A stretch of 64,000 nucleotides of DNA from Paracoccaceae bacterium (lineage in GTDB: Bacteria > Pseudomonadota > Alphaproteobacteria > Rhodobacterales > Rhodobacteraceae): the NCBI GenBank assembly GCA_022823605.1, contig JAJEHS010000001.1, forward strand, positions 186,001-250,000, in the 5' to 3' direction. The first letter of the stretch is position 1, and every line of letters begins with the position of its first letter. Positions 54,333 to 64,000 of the stretch are shown piece after piece. The position numbers and the translations under genes are program-made. Under the pieces are notes generated by a model. It was not told where the DNA came from, did not search any database, and saw only the letters and a program-made list of their open reading frames with translations.

Positions 54333-54372
54333 ATGCCTTTGGCCTTTCCCCTGATTATCGCAAAAAAATATT

Positions 54373-54392
54373 TTTTGCATACGATTGCAAAA
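54373..54392. promoter_or_regulatory. Predicted LacI-family operator
   Basis: TTTTGCATAC-GATTGCAAAA: a 20-bp pseudo-palindrome with 8 of 10 symmetric positions and a central CG, the standard format of LacI/GalR operators. It lies in the 199-bp spacer between the divergent ATPase and DapA-like genes. The LacI-family regulator encoded in the operon (45996-47015) is the obvious candidate to bind here. Confidence 0.65.
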
Positions 54393-54531
54393 CACATTTA
54401 GTCTAATAATAGGCAAAAAGCAATTTTTTTCTGATTTAAATTTCAGGATTTTTTATTAATTGCTACCTTAGCCTGGCGATTTCCGATCAGGTACCTCACA
54501 AATGAGTAGATTTTAACCAGAGAGAAATCAG

Positions 54532-55443
54532 GTGGAAAGACAATTCAGGATCTTTGCAGCCGCCCTTTCCCCGGTGGATAGCATGGGAAATCTCCAGTCG
54601 GGGAAGTTGGGAGAATATTGTCAATATTTATTGAATGAGGGTGGATGTGATGGAATTGCACCGCTTGGAACAACTGGTGAAGGCACAAGCCTGCCATTTC
54701 ATACTCGCAAGAGTATTCCGCAATTATTTTCCAATATCGGCATTCATCCTGGGGATACCATCATTGGAGTTGGTTGCCCTGCCCTGCAGGATACGGTGGA
54801 ACTTATCCACAAATCACTCGAATATGGTTATACGCAAGTGCTTGTTTTACCTCCCTTCTATTACAAGAATGTGACAGCTGAGGGTTTGTATTCCTATTTT
54901 TCGAAATTGGTTGAAACCATTGACAATCCCGAAGTCAGAATTCACCTCTATCACTTCCCTCAAATGAGTTCCGTTTCCTTTCCACCCGATATTGTGAAAA
55001 GTCTTTACAAGGATTTCAAACCGATGATTTGTGGCTTGAAGGACTCTTCCGGTGATATTTCACAGGCAAAGGCCTTTGTGGAAGCCACCGGGGGCATAGA
55101 AGCTGGATTTCATGTATATCCTTCTTCCGAGGAATTTATCCCAGAAGCCATTGAAATGGGTTGTGCCGGCATCATTTCGGGATCCCTGAACGCCTTTGGA
55201 ACACTTGCCAAAGAATCATTAAGTCATGGCATTCAACCGAACCAGCTGTTCAGAAAAGTCGTGATGGCACGGCAATTGGCTCAAAGATACCCACTAATTC
55301 CAGCCATGAAAACATATCAGGCATCCAGGACAAAAGACAGTTCCTGGGAAAATCTCTGTCCTCCGCTTGTACCTTTATCAGAAAATGAAAAAAGGCAATT
55401 TTTATCAGATCTGGAACGGTTGGATATTCTTCCAAACACATAA
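54532..55443 (+). CDS. DapA-family (dihydrodipicolinate synthase-like) aldolase/lyase
   Basis: 303 residues, TIM-barrel class I aldolase. GTTGEGTSL is the typical phosphate/carboxylate motif, the Tyr is in IHLYHFPQMS, and the Schiff-base Lys in CGLKDSSGD. In a catabolic locus this family usually covers 2-keto-3-deoxy acid aldolases, N-acetylneuraminate lyase-like or hydratase-aldolase enzymes rather than lysine synthesis. Start is GTG 54532 with AGAGAG upstream. It is divergent from the ABC importer operon, with the LacI-type operator between, suggesting shared control. Confidence 0.85.
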   Translation: MERQFRIFAAALSPVDSMGNLQSGKLGEYCQYLLNEGGCDGIAPLGTTGEGTSLPFHTRKSIPQLFSNIGIHPGDTIIGVGCPALQDTVELIHKSLEYGYTQVLVLPPFYYKNVTAEGLYSYFSKLVETIDNPEVRIHLYHFPQMSSVSFPPDIVKSLYKDFKPMICGLKDSSGDISQAKAFVEATGGIEAGFHVYPSSEEFIPEAIEMGCAGIISGSLNAFGTLAKESLSHGIQPNQLFRKVVMARQLAQRYPLIPAMKTYQASRTKDSSWENLCPPLVPLSENEKRQFLSDLERLDILPNT

Positions 55444-55542
55444 GCCAAGCCCATTGCAAATCACAAATACTAGATTAAAATAGGCTTCTATCTGTTCGCT
55501 TATACCTTTGGTATTATTAAACGAAATTACCATCTTGTAATT

Positions 55543-56523
55543 TCAAACCCTAGTATTTCTGGCATGATCGAAGGCAAAACTGGCAGCACCCAAAATTCCG
55601 GCAAGGTTTCCTTTGGTTGCCTGAACGAATGTGACCTGCTTGTAATATTCCTTGATTCCAACTGATTTTGCTCGTTGATAAAGTTTATCAATAAATCCCT
55701 GCCCTGCAGCGCTCCAACCACCTCCGAAAGCAAAGCGATGAGGTGCAAAAATTTGCACAACATTACAGGCCCAAAGTCCCAACCAATCTGCAGTTTCATT
55801 TAATTTACCAATACAGACAGGATCATCCTTAAATGAGCCCTCGATAATATGTCTGACTGTAGGGTTCCTATTTTCCCTCTCGAAAACCTTGCCCAGAAAA
55901 CTTTCAGGATATTTCTGGGCCAACTGTTTTGCATCCCGGCTGATTGCCACTCCTGAAGCGACCGACTCGATACAACCCCAACATCCCTTACGACATTGAA
56001 AAGTAAGGTTCCTGTCGATAATCATGTGACCGATATCACCTAGCGTACCATTACCCGTAGCGTGGATGCGGCCATGCTCAATAAAGGTCAAACCAATCCC
56101 CGTTCCCAAGGTAGCCAGAAGAAACCTTTCGGATTGCTGTCCCGATCCATATCGGTATTCTCCTACTCCTGCATAGGTTGCATCATTTTCTATCCATACA
56201 GGCAGGTGGAGATTTTCCTCCAGATAATCGGCAAGTGGAAAACGGTTTAAAAAAGGCAGGTTACATATGTCCGTGGCCCTGTGATTGTGGATAACATGAC
56301 CCGGTACTCCGACACCGATAGCCTGTATTTGAAAATCACTGTACTGATTTTTCCATGATTTGATTTTGTTAACATAAACATCCAATAGATCTTCGGGAGT
56401 ATCAACTTCCTTCAATTTCAAAATCTCGTTAACAATTATGTTCCCATCGGGCTCCACGAGACCGATTTTTGTACTGCCACCACCTATATCTATCCCCACT
56501 GAAACTAGCTTATCACCCATCAT
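55543..56523 (-). CDS. ROK-family sugar kinase
   Basis: 326 residues. ATP-binding N-terminal GIDIGGGSTKIGLV, substrate Asp in WIENDATYAGVGEYRYGSGQ, second nucleotide block LLATLGTGIGLTFIEHG, and the ROK zinc-binding segment QCRKGCWGCIESVASG with three Cys. The usual EGxGR/HGHM-type motif is changed: DIGHMIID supplies His. It probably phosphorylates a sugar or derivative from the adjacent pathway. Frame also allows the next ATG. AAGGGG upstream. Convergent with the DapA-like gene. Confidence 0.88.
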   Translation of the reverse strand: MMGDKLVSVGIDIGGGSTKIGLVEPDGNIIVNEILKLKEVDTPEDLLDVYVNKIKSWKNQYSDFQIQAIGVGVPGHVIHNHRATDICNLPFLNRFPLADYLEENLHLPVWIENDATYAGVGEYRYGSGQQSERFLLATLGTGIGLTFIEHGRIHATGNGTLGDIGHMIIDRNLTFQCRKGCWGCIESVASGVAISRDAKQLAQKYPESFLGKVFERENRNPTVRHIIEGSFKDDPVCIGKLNETADWLGLWACNVVQIFAPHRFAFGGGWSAAGQGFIDKLYQRAKSVGIKEYYKQVTFVQATKGNLAGILGAASFAFDHARNTRV

Positions 56524-56601
56524 TTGACCCCTTAATTAGGGAATTATTTATATAATTACACAAAGCCCAAATTGATCCCATCTGCAGTGTGCAGTGTTGT
56601 T

Positions 56602-56976
56602 TTATTTCATGGAATGAAGGCCGATAATATTGCCTTCGGTATCAGCGATTAGTGAAACAAAACCGTGTTCCCCAATTGAAAATTTTGATCGAACGACTCT
56701 ACCACCCGCCTTCTGAGCCCGTTCCTCTTCGACATTACAGTTTTCACATGAAAAATAGACCATTGTACCTCCAGGGCCAGGTTTGGCCCCATTAACTTTA
56801 ACTAATGAGCCACCAGCGCCATGTGACTGGAAATCATCATTGAATACCCGCATTTGTACGTTGCTGTCATTGGGATCATCCATCTTTGAAAGTCGAGTTT
56901 CAAGAACGGTTTCATAAAATTCCTGTGCCCGGTCCATGTTATCAACATAAATATCAAAGAAACCGATTTTTCTCAT
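56602..56976 (-). CDS. VOC (glyoxalase/bleomycin resistance-fold) protein
   Basis: 124 residues, two beta-alpha-beta-beta-beta units. Start MRKIGFFDIYVDNMDRAQEFYETVLE, then GGTMVYFSCENCNVEEERAQKAGGRVV and a C-terminal EHGFVSLIADTEGNIIGLHS. VOC proteins bind a metal or small ligand and include glyoxalases, dioxygenases and epimerases; function unknown here. GGAGAATTAA upstream of ATG. It lies upstream of the ROK gene with about 80 bp between, and is divergent from dxs across 298 bp of AT-rich sequence in which I see no further feature. Confidence 0.85.
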   Translation of the reverse strand: MRKIGFFDIYVDNMDRAQEFYETVLETRLSKMDDPNDSNVQMRVFNDDFQSHGAGGSLVKVNGAKPGPGGTMVYFSCENCNVEEERAQKAGGRVVRSKFSIGEHGFVSLIADTEGNIIGLHSMK

Positions 56977-57274
56977 TTAATTCTCCATCTTTTGTATAGT
57001 TAAATATATAATTTCCCTTGATTAGGTCTTGATTAGGTTTGGAAACAGAATGTCAAACAAAGATAAGGCTTATTTTCTTGAGGAATTTTGATTAAACTGC
57101 AATTCATTAACAAAATAGATAGTGTATAATTTTATCCACTGGTTAAAATAGCCGTAAAGAGTTAAGCAACAATCGTTCAAAGAAATTTAATTTTTTTGTT
57201 CACAAAAGGAAAAATATTCTTATTCAAGTAATCTCCTTCGTTTCGACCATAACCAAATTGAAAAAGCTAAAACA

Positions 57275-59149
57275 ATGTCTTCTTCCAAACTACTAAATCA
57301 GGTCCGCTTTCCCAAAAACCTCAAATCTTTCAATTCCAGCAAGTTACGACAACTCGCTGATGAATTAAGGGATGAAGTCATTGATGTTGTCTCGGAAACA
57401 GGTGGGCATTTAGGTGCAAGCCTTGGTGTTGTTGAACTGACTGTGGCCTTGCACAAGGTTTTTGATACACCAAAAGATATAATCATATGGGATGTGGGTC
57501 ATCAAGCTTATCCCCACAAGATTATCACGGGAAGAAGACATCGAATCAGGACTATTCGCAAGGGGGGTGGTTTATCCGGTTTTACCAAGCGTTCCGAAAG
57601 TGAATACGATCCTTTTGGGACAGCCCATGCCTCGACATCGATTTCTGCTGGTTTGGGTTTTTCTGTAGCCTACAACATACAGAACCAAACCAGATATGTC
57701 ATAGCTGTCATTGGGGATGGAGCCCTGACTGGAGGCATGGCCTACGAAGCAATAAATCATGCCGGTTCACTAGGTTATAAAATAATCGTGGTCTTGAATG
57801 ACAATAAAATGTCAATTGCACCACCCGTAGGGGCATTGGCCAATCATCTGGTTGAATTGGCCGAAGAGGATAAGGGTAATGGTAAGGATTCAACCAAGAA
57901 CAAGAAAAGGTCAGACAAGAGAACTTCCCTTTTCGAACAACTTGGTTTCAAGTACAACGGAACCATAGACGGACATAATGTCGATGATCTTGTATCCGAA
58001 TTGGAAAAGGTCAAAAGCGCCGAGGAAGACGGACCTGTTTTAATTCATATCCTGACTGAAAAGGGAAAGGGATATAAACCGGCTGAAGAATCCGCAGACA
58101 AATTCCACGGGGTGGGGCAGTTTGACAAGCGAACCGGACAAGCTCCCACAAAACTTGCAAATGTCCCTTCTTTCACCAAGGTTTTTTCCGATAGTTTGAT
58201 CAAGGAAGCACATCTTGATTCAAAAATTGTGGGAATCACCGCCGCTATGCCCAGTGGAACCGGGTTAAACCATTTTGCCAAAATTTTTCCGGAAAGAACC
58301 TTTGATGTCGGGCTAGCCGAACAACATGGAGTTACATTTGCCGCTGGTCTTGCCGCAGGTGGTGTCAAGCCTTTCGTTGCCATTTATTCCACTTTTCTGC
58401 AAAGAGCTTTTGATCAAATTGTCCATGATGTCGCCATCCAGAATTTGCCGGTACGATTTGCCATTGACCGGGCAGGTTATGTCGGTGCCGATGGACAAAC
58501 CCATTGTGGTGCCTTTGATGTGGCCTATCTAGGATGCTTGCCAAATTTCATCCTTATGGCACCTGCTGATGAAGCTGAATTGATGCATATGGTTGCAACC
58601 GCTGCAGCCATGGATGATCATCCGATTGCTTTCAGATTTCCGAGGGGATCGGGTTTGGGAGTCGAACTCCCGTACAGGGGAGAATTATTGCCAATCGGTA
58701 AGGGAAGGATTCTTCGAGAAGGGACACAGGTTGCCTTATTATCCTATGGCCTCCCATTGGAGGATTGTCTCATAGCCAGTCAAACCCTCGAAAAGCTGGA
58801 TGTATCCACCACCGTTGTTGATGCGAGGTTTGCCAAGCCGCTCGACAAGGAACTAATTTGCTACCTAGCAGCCCATCACGAATTGATGGTTACAATTGAG
58901 GAAGGATCAATTGGAGGATTTGCCTCTCAGGTACTTTCCCTCCTAAGTGAAAATGGTTTCATGGATTCGTCCCTCAAACTGAGGTCAATGTATATGCCCG
59001 ATATGTTTCTGGATCAAGACAAGCCTGAATTGCAAAGGGAATATGCCGGTTTGAACCATACTAATATCGTTGAAAAGGTTTTATCCTCATTGAGGGATAC
59101 TTCCGAACATAATTTTTTGGATAGCCTGGTCATCTCCCGAGTGGAATAA
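57275..59149 (+). CDS. dxs: 1-deoxy-D-xylulose-5-phosphate synthase
   Basis: 624 residues. Thiamine-diphosphate enzyme of the MEP isoprenoid pathway, condensing pyruvate and glyceraldehyde 3-phosphate. [14 protein letters not shown] and GHQAYPHKI near the N-terminus, the ThDP motif [25 protein letters not shown], catalytic Glu-His in [17 protein letters not shown], and [21 protein letters not shown] short Lys/Asp-rich insertion ([17 protein letters not shown], near residue 205) is a little unusual. Its own promoter presumably lies in the 298-bp gap upstream. Confidence 0.97.
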   Translation: MSSSKLLNQVRFPKNLKSFNSSKLRQLADELRDEVIDVVSETGGHLGASLGVVELTVALHKVFDTPKDIIIWDVGHQAYPHKIITGRRHRIRTIRKGGGLSGFTKRSESEYDPFGTAHASTSISAGLGFSVAYNIQNQTRYVIAVIGDGALTGGMAYEAINHAGSLGYKIIVVLNDNKMSIAPPVGALANHLVELAEEDKGNGKDSTKNKKRSDKRTSLFEQLGFKYNGTIDGHNVDDLVSELEKVKSAEEDGPVLIHILTEKGKGYKPAEESADKFHGVGQFDKRTGQAPTKLANVPSFTKVFSDSLIKEAHLDSKIVGITAAMPSGTGLNHFAKIFPERTFDVGLAEQHGVTFAAGLAAGGVKPFVAIYSTFLQRAFDQIVHDVAIQNLPVRFAIDRAGYVGADGQTHCGAFDVAYLGCLPNFILMAPADEAELMHMVATAAAMDDHPIAFRFPRGSGLGVELPYRGELLPIGKGRILREGTQVALLSYGLPLEDCLIASQTLEKLDVSTTVVDARFAKPLDKELICYLAAHHELMVTIEEGSIGGFASQVLSLLSENGFMDSSLKLRSMYMPDMFLDQDKPELQREYAGLNHTNIVEKVLSSLRDTSEHNFLDSLVISRVE

Positions 59150-59181
59150 TTCGTCCTGATTCGCATTCCGCTTGGTCGTGA

Positions 59182-60333
59182 TCATAAATCAACCCAGGCA
59201 CCATTCCTTTTTGCACTTTCCAGACTGGCATCAATAAACGCCATTCCCTCAAAACCATCCTCAATACCCGGATAATCTACCTCGGATGGAATTGCCTTGC
59301 GGTTGTCTACTGAATAAATCGCCCTTGCCGCTTCCAAATAGAGGTTGGCAAAGGCCTCATAATAACCCTCTGGATGCCCTGCCGGTACATGGGTTGCCCT
59401 TTGGGCTTCAAAGGTTGTTTCCGCACTACCCCTAGTAATCAGCTGCTTGGGCTTGTTCAATTGATATAACCAGATTTTGGAGGGATCAGTGTGTGACCAT
59501 TCCAGACTCCCCTGATCACCATATACCTTGAAATTCAAACTGTTTTCATGCCCTATTGCAGCCTGCGAGACCCAAATCAATCCAATGGCATCATTTTCCA
59601 TCCTCAGGTTTACGATCGCATTATCATCTACCCTCCTTGTTTTTATGAAGGAACTCAATTCCGCCGAAACGGACCTGACCTTCAGGCCAGACACATATCT
59701 GAGCATATGAAATGCATGAGAACCTATATCGGCAATGGTACCTCCCTGACCGGATCGGGCTGGGTCTGTCCGCCATTCAAAGGTTTTCAGCCCTGTTTCC
59801 TCGATTGGAGTAGCCAGATGACCTTGGGGATATTCGACCTTTATCATCTTTATTTGACCAATGTCCCCCCTCTGAATTCTGGCCTTCGCTTCTCTGACCA
59901 GAGGATAACCAGAATAACAATAGGTCATCATGAATACACGGTCAGAACGCTGGACAATATCCTGAATCTCCCTTGCTTCATCGAGAGATATGGTCAAGGG
60001 CTTGTCACAGATCACATGGATACCCCTGCTAATGGATGACTTGATAGGGCCACCATGCAGATGGTTAGGAGTGGTTATTACTACAGCCTGGATGCCATCC
60101 TGTCTGGCACTTTCCTTTTCTGTCATTTCCTCATAGGTTCGATAGTTTCTGTCTGGTGAAACACCCCATTCAAGTGCAGATTCAAGTGAAACCTCAGGGT
60201 TGGAGGAAAAAACACCTGCGCAAAGCTTGAAGTGGTCAAACATTTCAGCCGAGGTACGATGGACCTTTCCGATCCCTCCCGTCTTTCCGCCACCCACCAT
60301 GCCATAGCGGATCGGTGTTTTGTGATAAGTCAA
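59182..60333 (-). CDS. Gfo/Idh/MocA-family oxidoreductase
   Basis: 383 residues. N-terminal NAD(P) Rossmann fold (GMVGGGKTGGIGKVHR), the catalytic-site HVICDKPLT motif (E-K-P usual, here D-K-P), and C-terminal GGTIADIGSHAFHML with the conserved catalytic His region. Family members oxidise sugars, inositol or related polyols. It resembles oxidoreductases found with myo-inositol or sugar catabolism. Start TTG 60333 with AAGGAGATAGGA upstream; no ATG keeps the N-terminal fold. Convergent with dxs, 32 bp apart. Confidence 0.88.
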   Translation of the reverse strand: MTYHKTPIRYGMVGGGKTGGIGKVHRTSAEMFDHFKLCAGVFSSNPEVSLESALEWGVSPDRNYRTYEEMTEKESARQDGIQAVVITTPNHLHGGPIKSSISRGIHVICDKPLTISLDEAREIQDIVQRSDRVFMMTYCYSGYPLVREAKARIQRGDIGQIKMIKVEYPQGHLATPIEETGLKTFEWRTDPARSGQGGTIADIGSHAFHMLRYVSGLKVRSVSAELSSFIKTRRVDDNAIVNLRMENDAIGLIWVSQAAIGHENSLNFKVYGDQGSLEWSHTDPSKIWLYQLNKPKQLITRGSAETTFEAQRATHVPAGHPEGYYEAFANLYLEAARAIYSVDNRKAIPSEVDYPGIEDGFEGMAFIDASLESAKRNGAWVDL

Positions 60334-60519
60334 ATCCTATCTCCTTCGCTTATAAATACATTCAAGTATGAAAAAATCTCCTTTTTCGAAAGCATAAATT
60401 TGCCATCATAAAATTTACTGGAGACAGTAGTATATTTTTCTGTGTTAAAGTAAGCAAAATAACCAAAACAAACAAATACATTGGATGGAAATATTGTCCG
60501 GATTCGGGATTGTGGAAAA

Positions 60520-61680
60520 ATGGATTTTGGTCTGAGCGAAGAACAGGAAATGATCGTTTCGACTGTCAGGGATTTTGTCGAAACGGAAATTTACCCTCAC
60601 GAAAGCGAAATAGATAGAACCGGGGTGGTTCCCAGAGAGTTGGGGATGGAAATTGCAGGGAAATGCAAGACAATTGGTTTTTTTGCCTGTAACCTGCCAA
60701 TTGAAGTTGGAGGTGGTGGATTAAATCACCTTGATTTTACCCTTGTTGAAAGGGAATTGGGCCGTGGGACACAGGGTTTGACGGTTTTCTTCGGTCGTCC
60801 CTCCGGCATATTACTGGGTTGTACGGATGAACAAAGGGAAAAATACCTGTACCCTGCTGTCAAGGGTGAAAAATTTGATGCTTTGGCAATGACTGAACCC
60901 AATGCCGGTTCTGATGTCAGAGGCATGCAATGCACAGGTAAACAGGATGGAACCGATTGGGTAATAAACGGAACCAAGCATTTTATATCTCATGCTGACA
61001 TTGCCGATTTCATCATCGTGTTCATTGCCACGGGAGTTGAGGAAACACCTCGTGGTCCAAAAAAGAAAATAACTGCCTTTCTCGTTGATCGTGGCACTAA
61101 GGGTTTTGAAATTGCAAAGGGGTACAATTCGATCTCCCATCGCGGCTATCAAAACTGCATATTGAGATTTGAGGATTGTCGATTGCCTGAAGCCCAGATT
61201 CTTGGTGAAGTCCACAAGGGCTTTGAATTGGCTGAAACCTGGCTTTATGCAACCAGATTGACAGTTGCTGCCACAAGTGTGGGAAGAGCTCGCCGAGCCT
61301 TTGAACTAACCCTTCCCTATGCAGCCGAGCGCAAGCAATTCGGCCAGCAAATTGGCAAGTTTCAGGGGGTGAGTTTCAAACTGGCAGACATGATCACAGC
61401 CATTGATGCAGCTGACCTTCTTACCCTCTCGGCAGCCTGGCGACTTGACAGGCAACTGTCTGCCAACCGGGAAATCGCAAGTGCCAAACTTTATGCAACC
61501 GAAATGCTGGCCCAGGTAACCGATGAATGTATTCAAATTCATGGTGGCATGGGGCTTATGGATGACTTGCCGTTTGCACGGTTTTGGCGTGATTCCAGGG
61601 TTGAAAGAATTTGGGATGGTACCTCCGAAATACAGAGGCATATAATCGGACGGGATTTACTTCGTCCCCTAGGTGGTTAA
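60520..61680 (+). CDS. Acyl-CoA dehydrogenase, possibly crotonobetainyl-CoA reductase-like
   Basis: 386 residues from ATG 60520 (frame opens at TTG 60481). FAD-binding and substrate blocks: MTEPNAGSDVRGMQC and WVINGTKHFISHADIADFIIV; helical C-terminal domain with ERKQFGQQIGKFQGVSFKLADM, QIHGGMGLMDDLPFARFWRDSRVERIWDGTSEIQRHIIGRDLL. The R-x-x-x-I-x-x-G-T-x-E-I-Q-x-x-I motif is intact. Because it heads an operon ending with a CaiD-like hydratase, a CaiA-like role on a betaine-CoA ester is possible, but the family is broad. The electron acceptor should be ETF. Confidence 0.88.
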   Translation: MDFGLSEEQEMIVSTVRDFVETEIYPHESEIDRTGVVPRELGMEIAGKCKTIGFFACNLPIEVGGGGLNHLDFTLVERELGRGTQGLTVFFGRPSGILLGCTDEQREKYLYPAVKGEKFDALAMTEPNAGSDVRGMQCTGKQDGTDWVINGTKHFISHADIADFIIVFIATGVEETPRGPKKKITAFLVDRGTKGFEIAKGYNSISHRGYQNCILRFEDCRLPEAQILGEVHKGFELAETWLYATRLTVAATSVGRARRAFELTLPYAAERKQFGQQIGKFQGVSFKLADMITAIDAADLLTLSAAWRLDRQLSANREIASAKLYATEMLAQVTDECIQIHGGMGLMDDLPFARFWRDSRVERIWDGTSEIQRHIIGRDLLRPLGG

Positions 61681-61685
61681 CTCCG

Positions 61686-63740
61686 ATGGGGGATCTGAAT
61701 AAAATTCTACGACCAAAAACAATAGCTGCCATTGGTGGCAACTGGGCCGCCAGCGTTGTCAAGCAGTGTTTGCTGGCCGGGTTTGGTGGAACCATATGGC
61801 CTGTCAATCCCAACCGAAAGGATATGTTGGGCATACCATGTCTGCCATCAATAAGGGATATTCCCGAACCACCTGACTGTACATTTATTGGTGTAAGCAG
61901 AGAAGAATCGATTTCAATCATGGAATATTTGGCCGGGGTGGGGGCTGGAGGTGCCGTATGCTTTGCATCCGGATTTGCCGAATCGGTTGCAGAAGACAAA
62001 AGAGGTAAGAAATACCAGGAAGAACTTGTCTCTGCCTCGGGTTCCATGCCTTTTTTGGGACCCAATTGCTATGGCATGATAAACTATCTGGATGGAATAC
62101 CTATTTGGCCCGATGTTCATGGCGGGACAAAACGTGATACAGGGGTGGCAATAATCTGCCAGAGTTCAAACATTGCCATCAATATTACAATGCAGTCCAG
62201 GGGCTTGCCCCTCGGGTATGTAATAGCATCCGGCAATCAGGCTAAAATCAGCATGGCTGCTATTGCAATTGATTTGCTGGAAGACCCGAGGGTAACTGCC
62301 ATAGGGCTATATATTGAGGGTTTTGGCGACATTCGAGAGTTTGAACTGCTCTCCCTTAAGGCAAGAAAAAAGAAAATCCCCATTGTTGTCCTGAAGGTCG
62401 GTGAAAGTGAAAAGGCTACGTTGTTGACCTATTCACATACCAGTTCCATTGCGGGCTCAGCAGCAGGTTCACGGGCATTCCTAAAGCGTTTGGGGTTTGG
62501 TCAAACCTCCACCATACCTGAAATGATCGAAACATTGAAAATCCTTCATTTGGGTGGACCGCTCAAGGGTAGAAAGGTGGCTTCCATGTCCTGTTCCGGG
62601 GGTGAAGCCTGCTTGATGGCCGATCTGGGAAGCAAAATCAACCTCGATTTTGTTAATCTCAATTCCAGGCAGAAAAATACCCTTAAAAATACTCTTGGTT
62701 CCAGGGTTCATCTGTCCAATCCCCTTGATTACCATACCTATTTATGGGGGAACGAAGAGGAATTGTTCAAGGTATTCCAAGGAATGATGCTGGGAAATCA
62801 AGATCTGCTTTATCTGGTCATGGATTTTCCCCGCGAAGATAGATGTCAGGGTTTTGGGTGGGATGAAACATTAAATGCATGGCTTAAGGCGAAGGAAATG
62901 ACTGGTGCTCGGACAGCAATTGTATCCCTCTTACCAGAAAATATGTCTGAAAACCAAAGTGAATACCTGTCAAGTCAAGACATCATCCCTCTTTGTGGCC
63001 TGCAAGAAGCCCTTAATGCTACGGATATTTGTGCGGATATCGGTGAAGGATGGGAATCATCCGATCCTATTCCCATTATCAAGGGTAACTATTCGGGTAC
63101 GGTTTTTACAGCCGAAGATAAGAAAATACGCCACATCCTATCAAACCGTAATGTTCCATTTCCAAGGGCTCTATACTTTGCCAGCGAAGTGGAAGTCGAA
63201 TGCTGCATTTATGAATTGGAGTTCCCGGTTGTACTCAAGGCACAGGGCCTGTTGCACAAAACCGAGCACGGGGGTGTGATATTGAACCTGACATCGGGTG
63301 AAGCCTTGCTTGAAGCTGCAAACAGTATGGATTCCCCAAACGGATTCATTGTCGAAGAACAGGTATCCAACGGTGTGGCAGAAGTAATGGTCGGAATAAC
63401 CAATGATATTGCTACCGGTTTGATGCTCACATTGGGAAGTGGAGGAATCCATTCCGAATTGTGGCAGGATGTACAACATCTATTGTTACCTGTCACCAAG
63501 CATGAAATTGCAAAGGCCTTGGAAAAGTTGAAAATATACCCTCTCCTTGAGGGGTATCGGGGCAAACCAGGGGGTGACATGGAGTGCCTGATAGAATCAA
63601 TAGCCTGTCTAACCGATTTTGCCGTTGAAAATCATGAAACATTGGTTGAGATTGAAATTAATCCCTTTATTTCATTAGAAAAGGGGGGATATGCCGTGGA
63701 TATTCTGGCTCGATTTACAAATGAAAGTGACAAATTATGA
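61686..63740 (+). CDS. NDP-forming acyl-CoA synthetase (fused alpha/beta)
   Basis: 684 residues from ATG 61686; the frame extends into the preceding gene. Domain order: CoA-binding Rossmann ([14 protein letters not shown]), succinyl-CoA-ligase-like domain with the phospho-His in [14 protein letters not shown], then ATP-grasp (about 480-684; [12 protein letters not shown]... [23 protein letters not shown]). These enzymes activate carboxylic acids to CoA esters with ADP formation. Here a betaine or carnitine-like acid is a reasonable substrate. It starts 5 bp after the dehydrogenase stop and its own stop overlaps the next start (ATGA). Confidence 0.88.
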   Translation: MGDLNKILRPKTIAAIGGNWAASVVKQCLLAGFGGTIWPVNPNRKDMLGIPCLPSIRDIPEPPDCTFIGVSREESISIMEYLAGVGAGGAVCFASGFAESVAEDKRGKKYQEELVSASGSMPFLGPNCYGMINYLDGIPIWPDVHGGTKRDTGVAIICQSSNIAINITMQSRGLPLGYVIASGNQAKISMAAIAIDLLEDPRVTAIGLYIEGFGDIREFELLSLKARKKKIPIVVLKVGESEKATLLTYSHTSSIAGSAAGSRAFLKRLGFGQTSTIPEMIETLKILHLGGPLKGRKVASMSCSGGEACLMADLGSKINLDFVNLNSRQKNTLKNTLGSRVHLSNPLDYHTYLWGNEEELFKVFQGMMLGNQDLLYLVMDFPREDRCQGFGWDETLNAWLKAKEMTGARTAIVSLLPENMSENQSEYLSSQDIIPLCGLQEALNATDICADIGEGWESSDPIPIIKGNYSGTVFTAEDKKIRHILSNRNVPFPRALYFASEVEVECCIYELEFPVVLKAQGLLHKTEHGGVILNLTSGEALLEAANSMDSPNGFIVEEQVSNGVAEVMVGITNDIATGLMLTLGSGGIHSELWQDVQHLLLPVTKHEIAKALEKLKIYPLLEGYRGKPGGDMECLIESIACLTDFAVENHETLVEIEINPFISLEKGGYAVDILARFTNESDKL

Positions 63741-64000
63741 AACAAGCACCTGTAAAAACCCACATCAAAGGAGGAATTCTTGAAGTAACAATTGACCGAC
63801 CAAAGGCCAATGCCATTGACCTTGAAACCAGTCGTCTGATGGGTGATATCTTTATGGATTTCAGGGACAATCCCGATTTGCGTGTGGGCATTGTACGAGC
63901 CGAGGGAGAAAGGTTTTTCTGTGCCGGTTGGGATTTGAAGGCTTCCATGGATGGAGATGCCGTGGATGGTGATTATGGTATCGGTGGCTTTGGTGGGATC
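63737..64000 (+). CDS. CaiD-like enoyl-CoA hydratase (carnitinyl-CoA dehydratase), truncated by window end
   Basis: 88 codons are present. The N-terminus reads [20 protein letters not shown] and then [20 protein letters not shown] followed by CAGWDLKA, a close match by memory to E. coli CaiD ([24 protein letters not shown]). The W in AGWDLKA instead of the usual AGADL or AGGDI is distinctive for CaiD-like enzymes. CaiD hydrates crotonobetainyl-CoA to carnitinyl-CoA. The active-site Glu pair lies beyond the window. ATG overlaps the synthetase stop by 4 bp. Confidence 0.85.
   Translation, partial: MKQAPVKTHIKGGILEVTIDRPKANAIDLETSRLMGDIFMDFRDNPDLRVGIVRAEGERFFCAGWDLKASMDGDAVDGDYGIGGFGGI

Noticed and set aside
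61556-62065. 169-residue reverse frame opposite the acyl-CoA synthetase
   Set aside because: It is antisense to conserved CoA-binding domain sequence; no start signal or recognisable domain.

Overview
The window looks like a chromosomal contig from a moderately AT-rich, probably marine or free-living alphaproteobacterium. By eye, most of it is in the low 40s % GC. The assignment rests on gene content and order: hflK-hflC-DUF2065-degP, ftsY with ispZ/yciB nearby, gor next to rpiA, DUF2842 after purA, and phaR/phaC/phaZ. Species cannot be named from this alone. Coding is dense and on both strands. I found no rRNA, tRNA, CRISPR array, phage or insertion sequence.

0-30 kb is mostly housekeeping: a truncated methyltransferase, hemH, metZ, a YfcG-like glutathione transferase, ispZ, ftsY, a NuoE-NuoF-type formate dehydrogenase beta chain, xseA, a 2Fe-2S ferredoxin, a four-gene polyamine-type ABC transporter, the degP/HflKC membrane quality-control set, gor, rpiA, sdaA, thiN, a YHS protein, pyrG, secG, purA, DUF2842, a TerB-like protein, a HisC-like aminotransferase and a class I glutamine amidotransferase. 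A HigB-type toxin with an HTH-ImmA/IrrE antitoxin sits between ftsY and ispZ, which are commonly neighbours in alphaproteobacteria.

30.4-37.5 kb is a block with visibly higher GC (roughly mid-50s to 60% in sampled lines). A forward cassette (M19 dipeptidase-like protein, unrecognised 569-residue protein, DUF3726-like protein) faces a reverse glycine-betaine ABC transporter (proX-proW-proV). This is the best candidate here for an undescribed system: a betaine-linked accessory cassette, probably acquired laterally.

37.8-41.4 kb holds polyhydroxyalkanoate metabolism: phaR and phaC leftward, phaZ rightward.

41.4-56.5 kb is a large catabolic locus. One leftward, tightly packed run of 13 genes covers a sugar-type ABC importer (ATPase, binding protein, two permeases), two NTF2/SnoaL-like proteins, a HisD-family dehydrogenase, an SDR, a LacI regulator, a double-cupin protein, a MetE-like zinc protein, an alpha/beta hydrolase and an RraA-like protein. 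A DapA-family lyase is divergent from the ATPase gene, and a LacI-type operator lies between them. ROK kinase and VOC genes follow. The substrate is unknown.

57-64 kb holds dxs, a Gfo/Idh/MocA oxidoreductase, and a forward operon of acyl-CoA dehydrogenase, NDP-forming acyl-CoA synthetase and a truncated CaiD-like hydratase. That operon resembles carnitine or another betaine-CoA pathway and fits the betaine transport block upstream.
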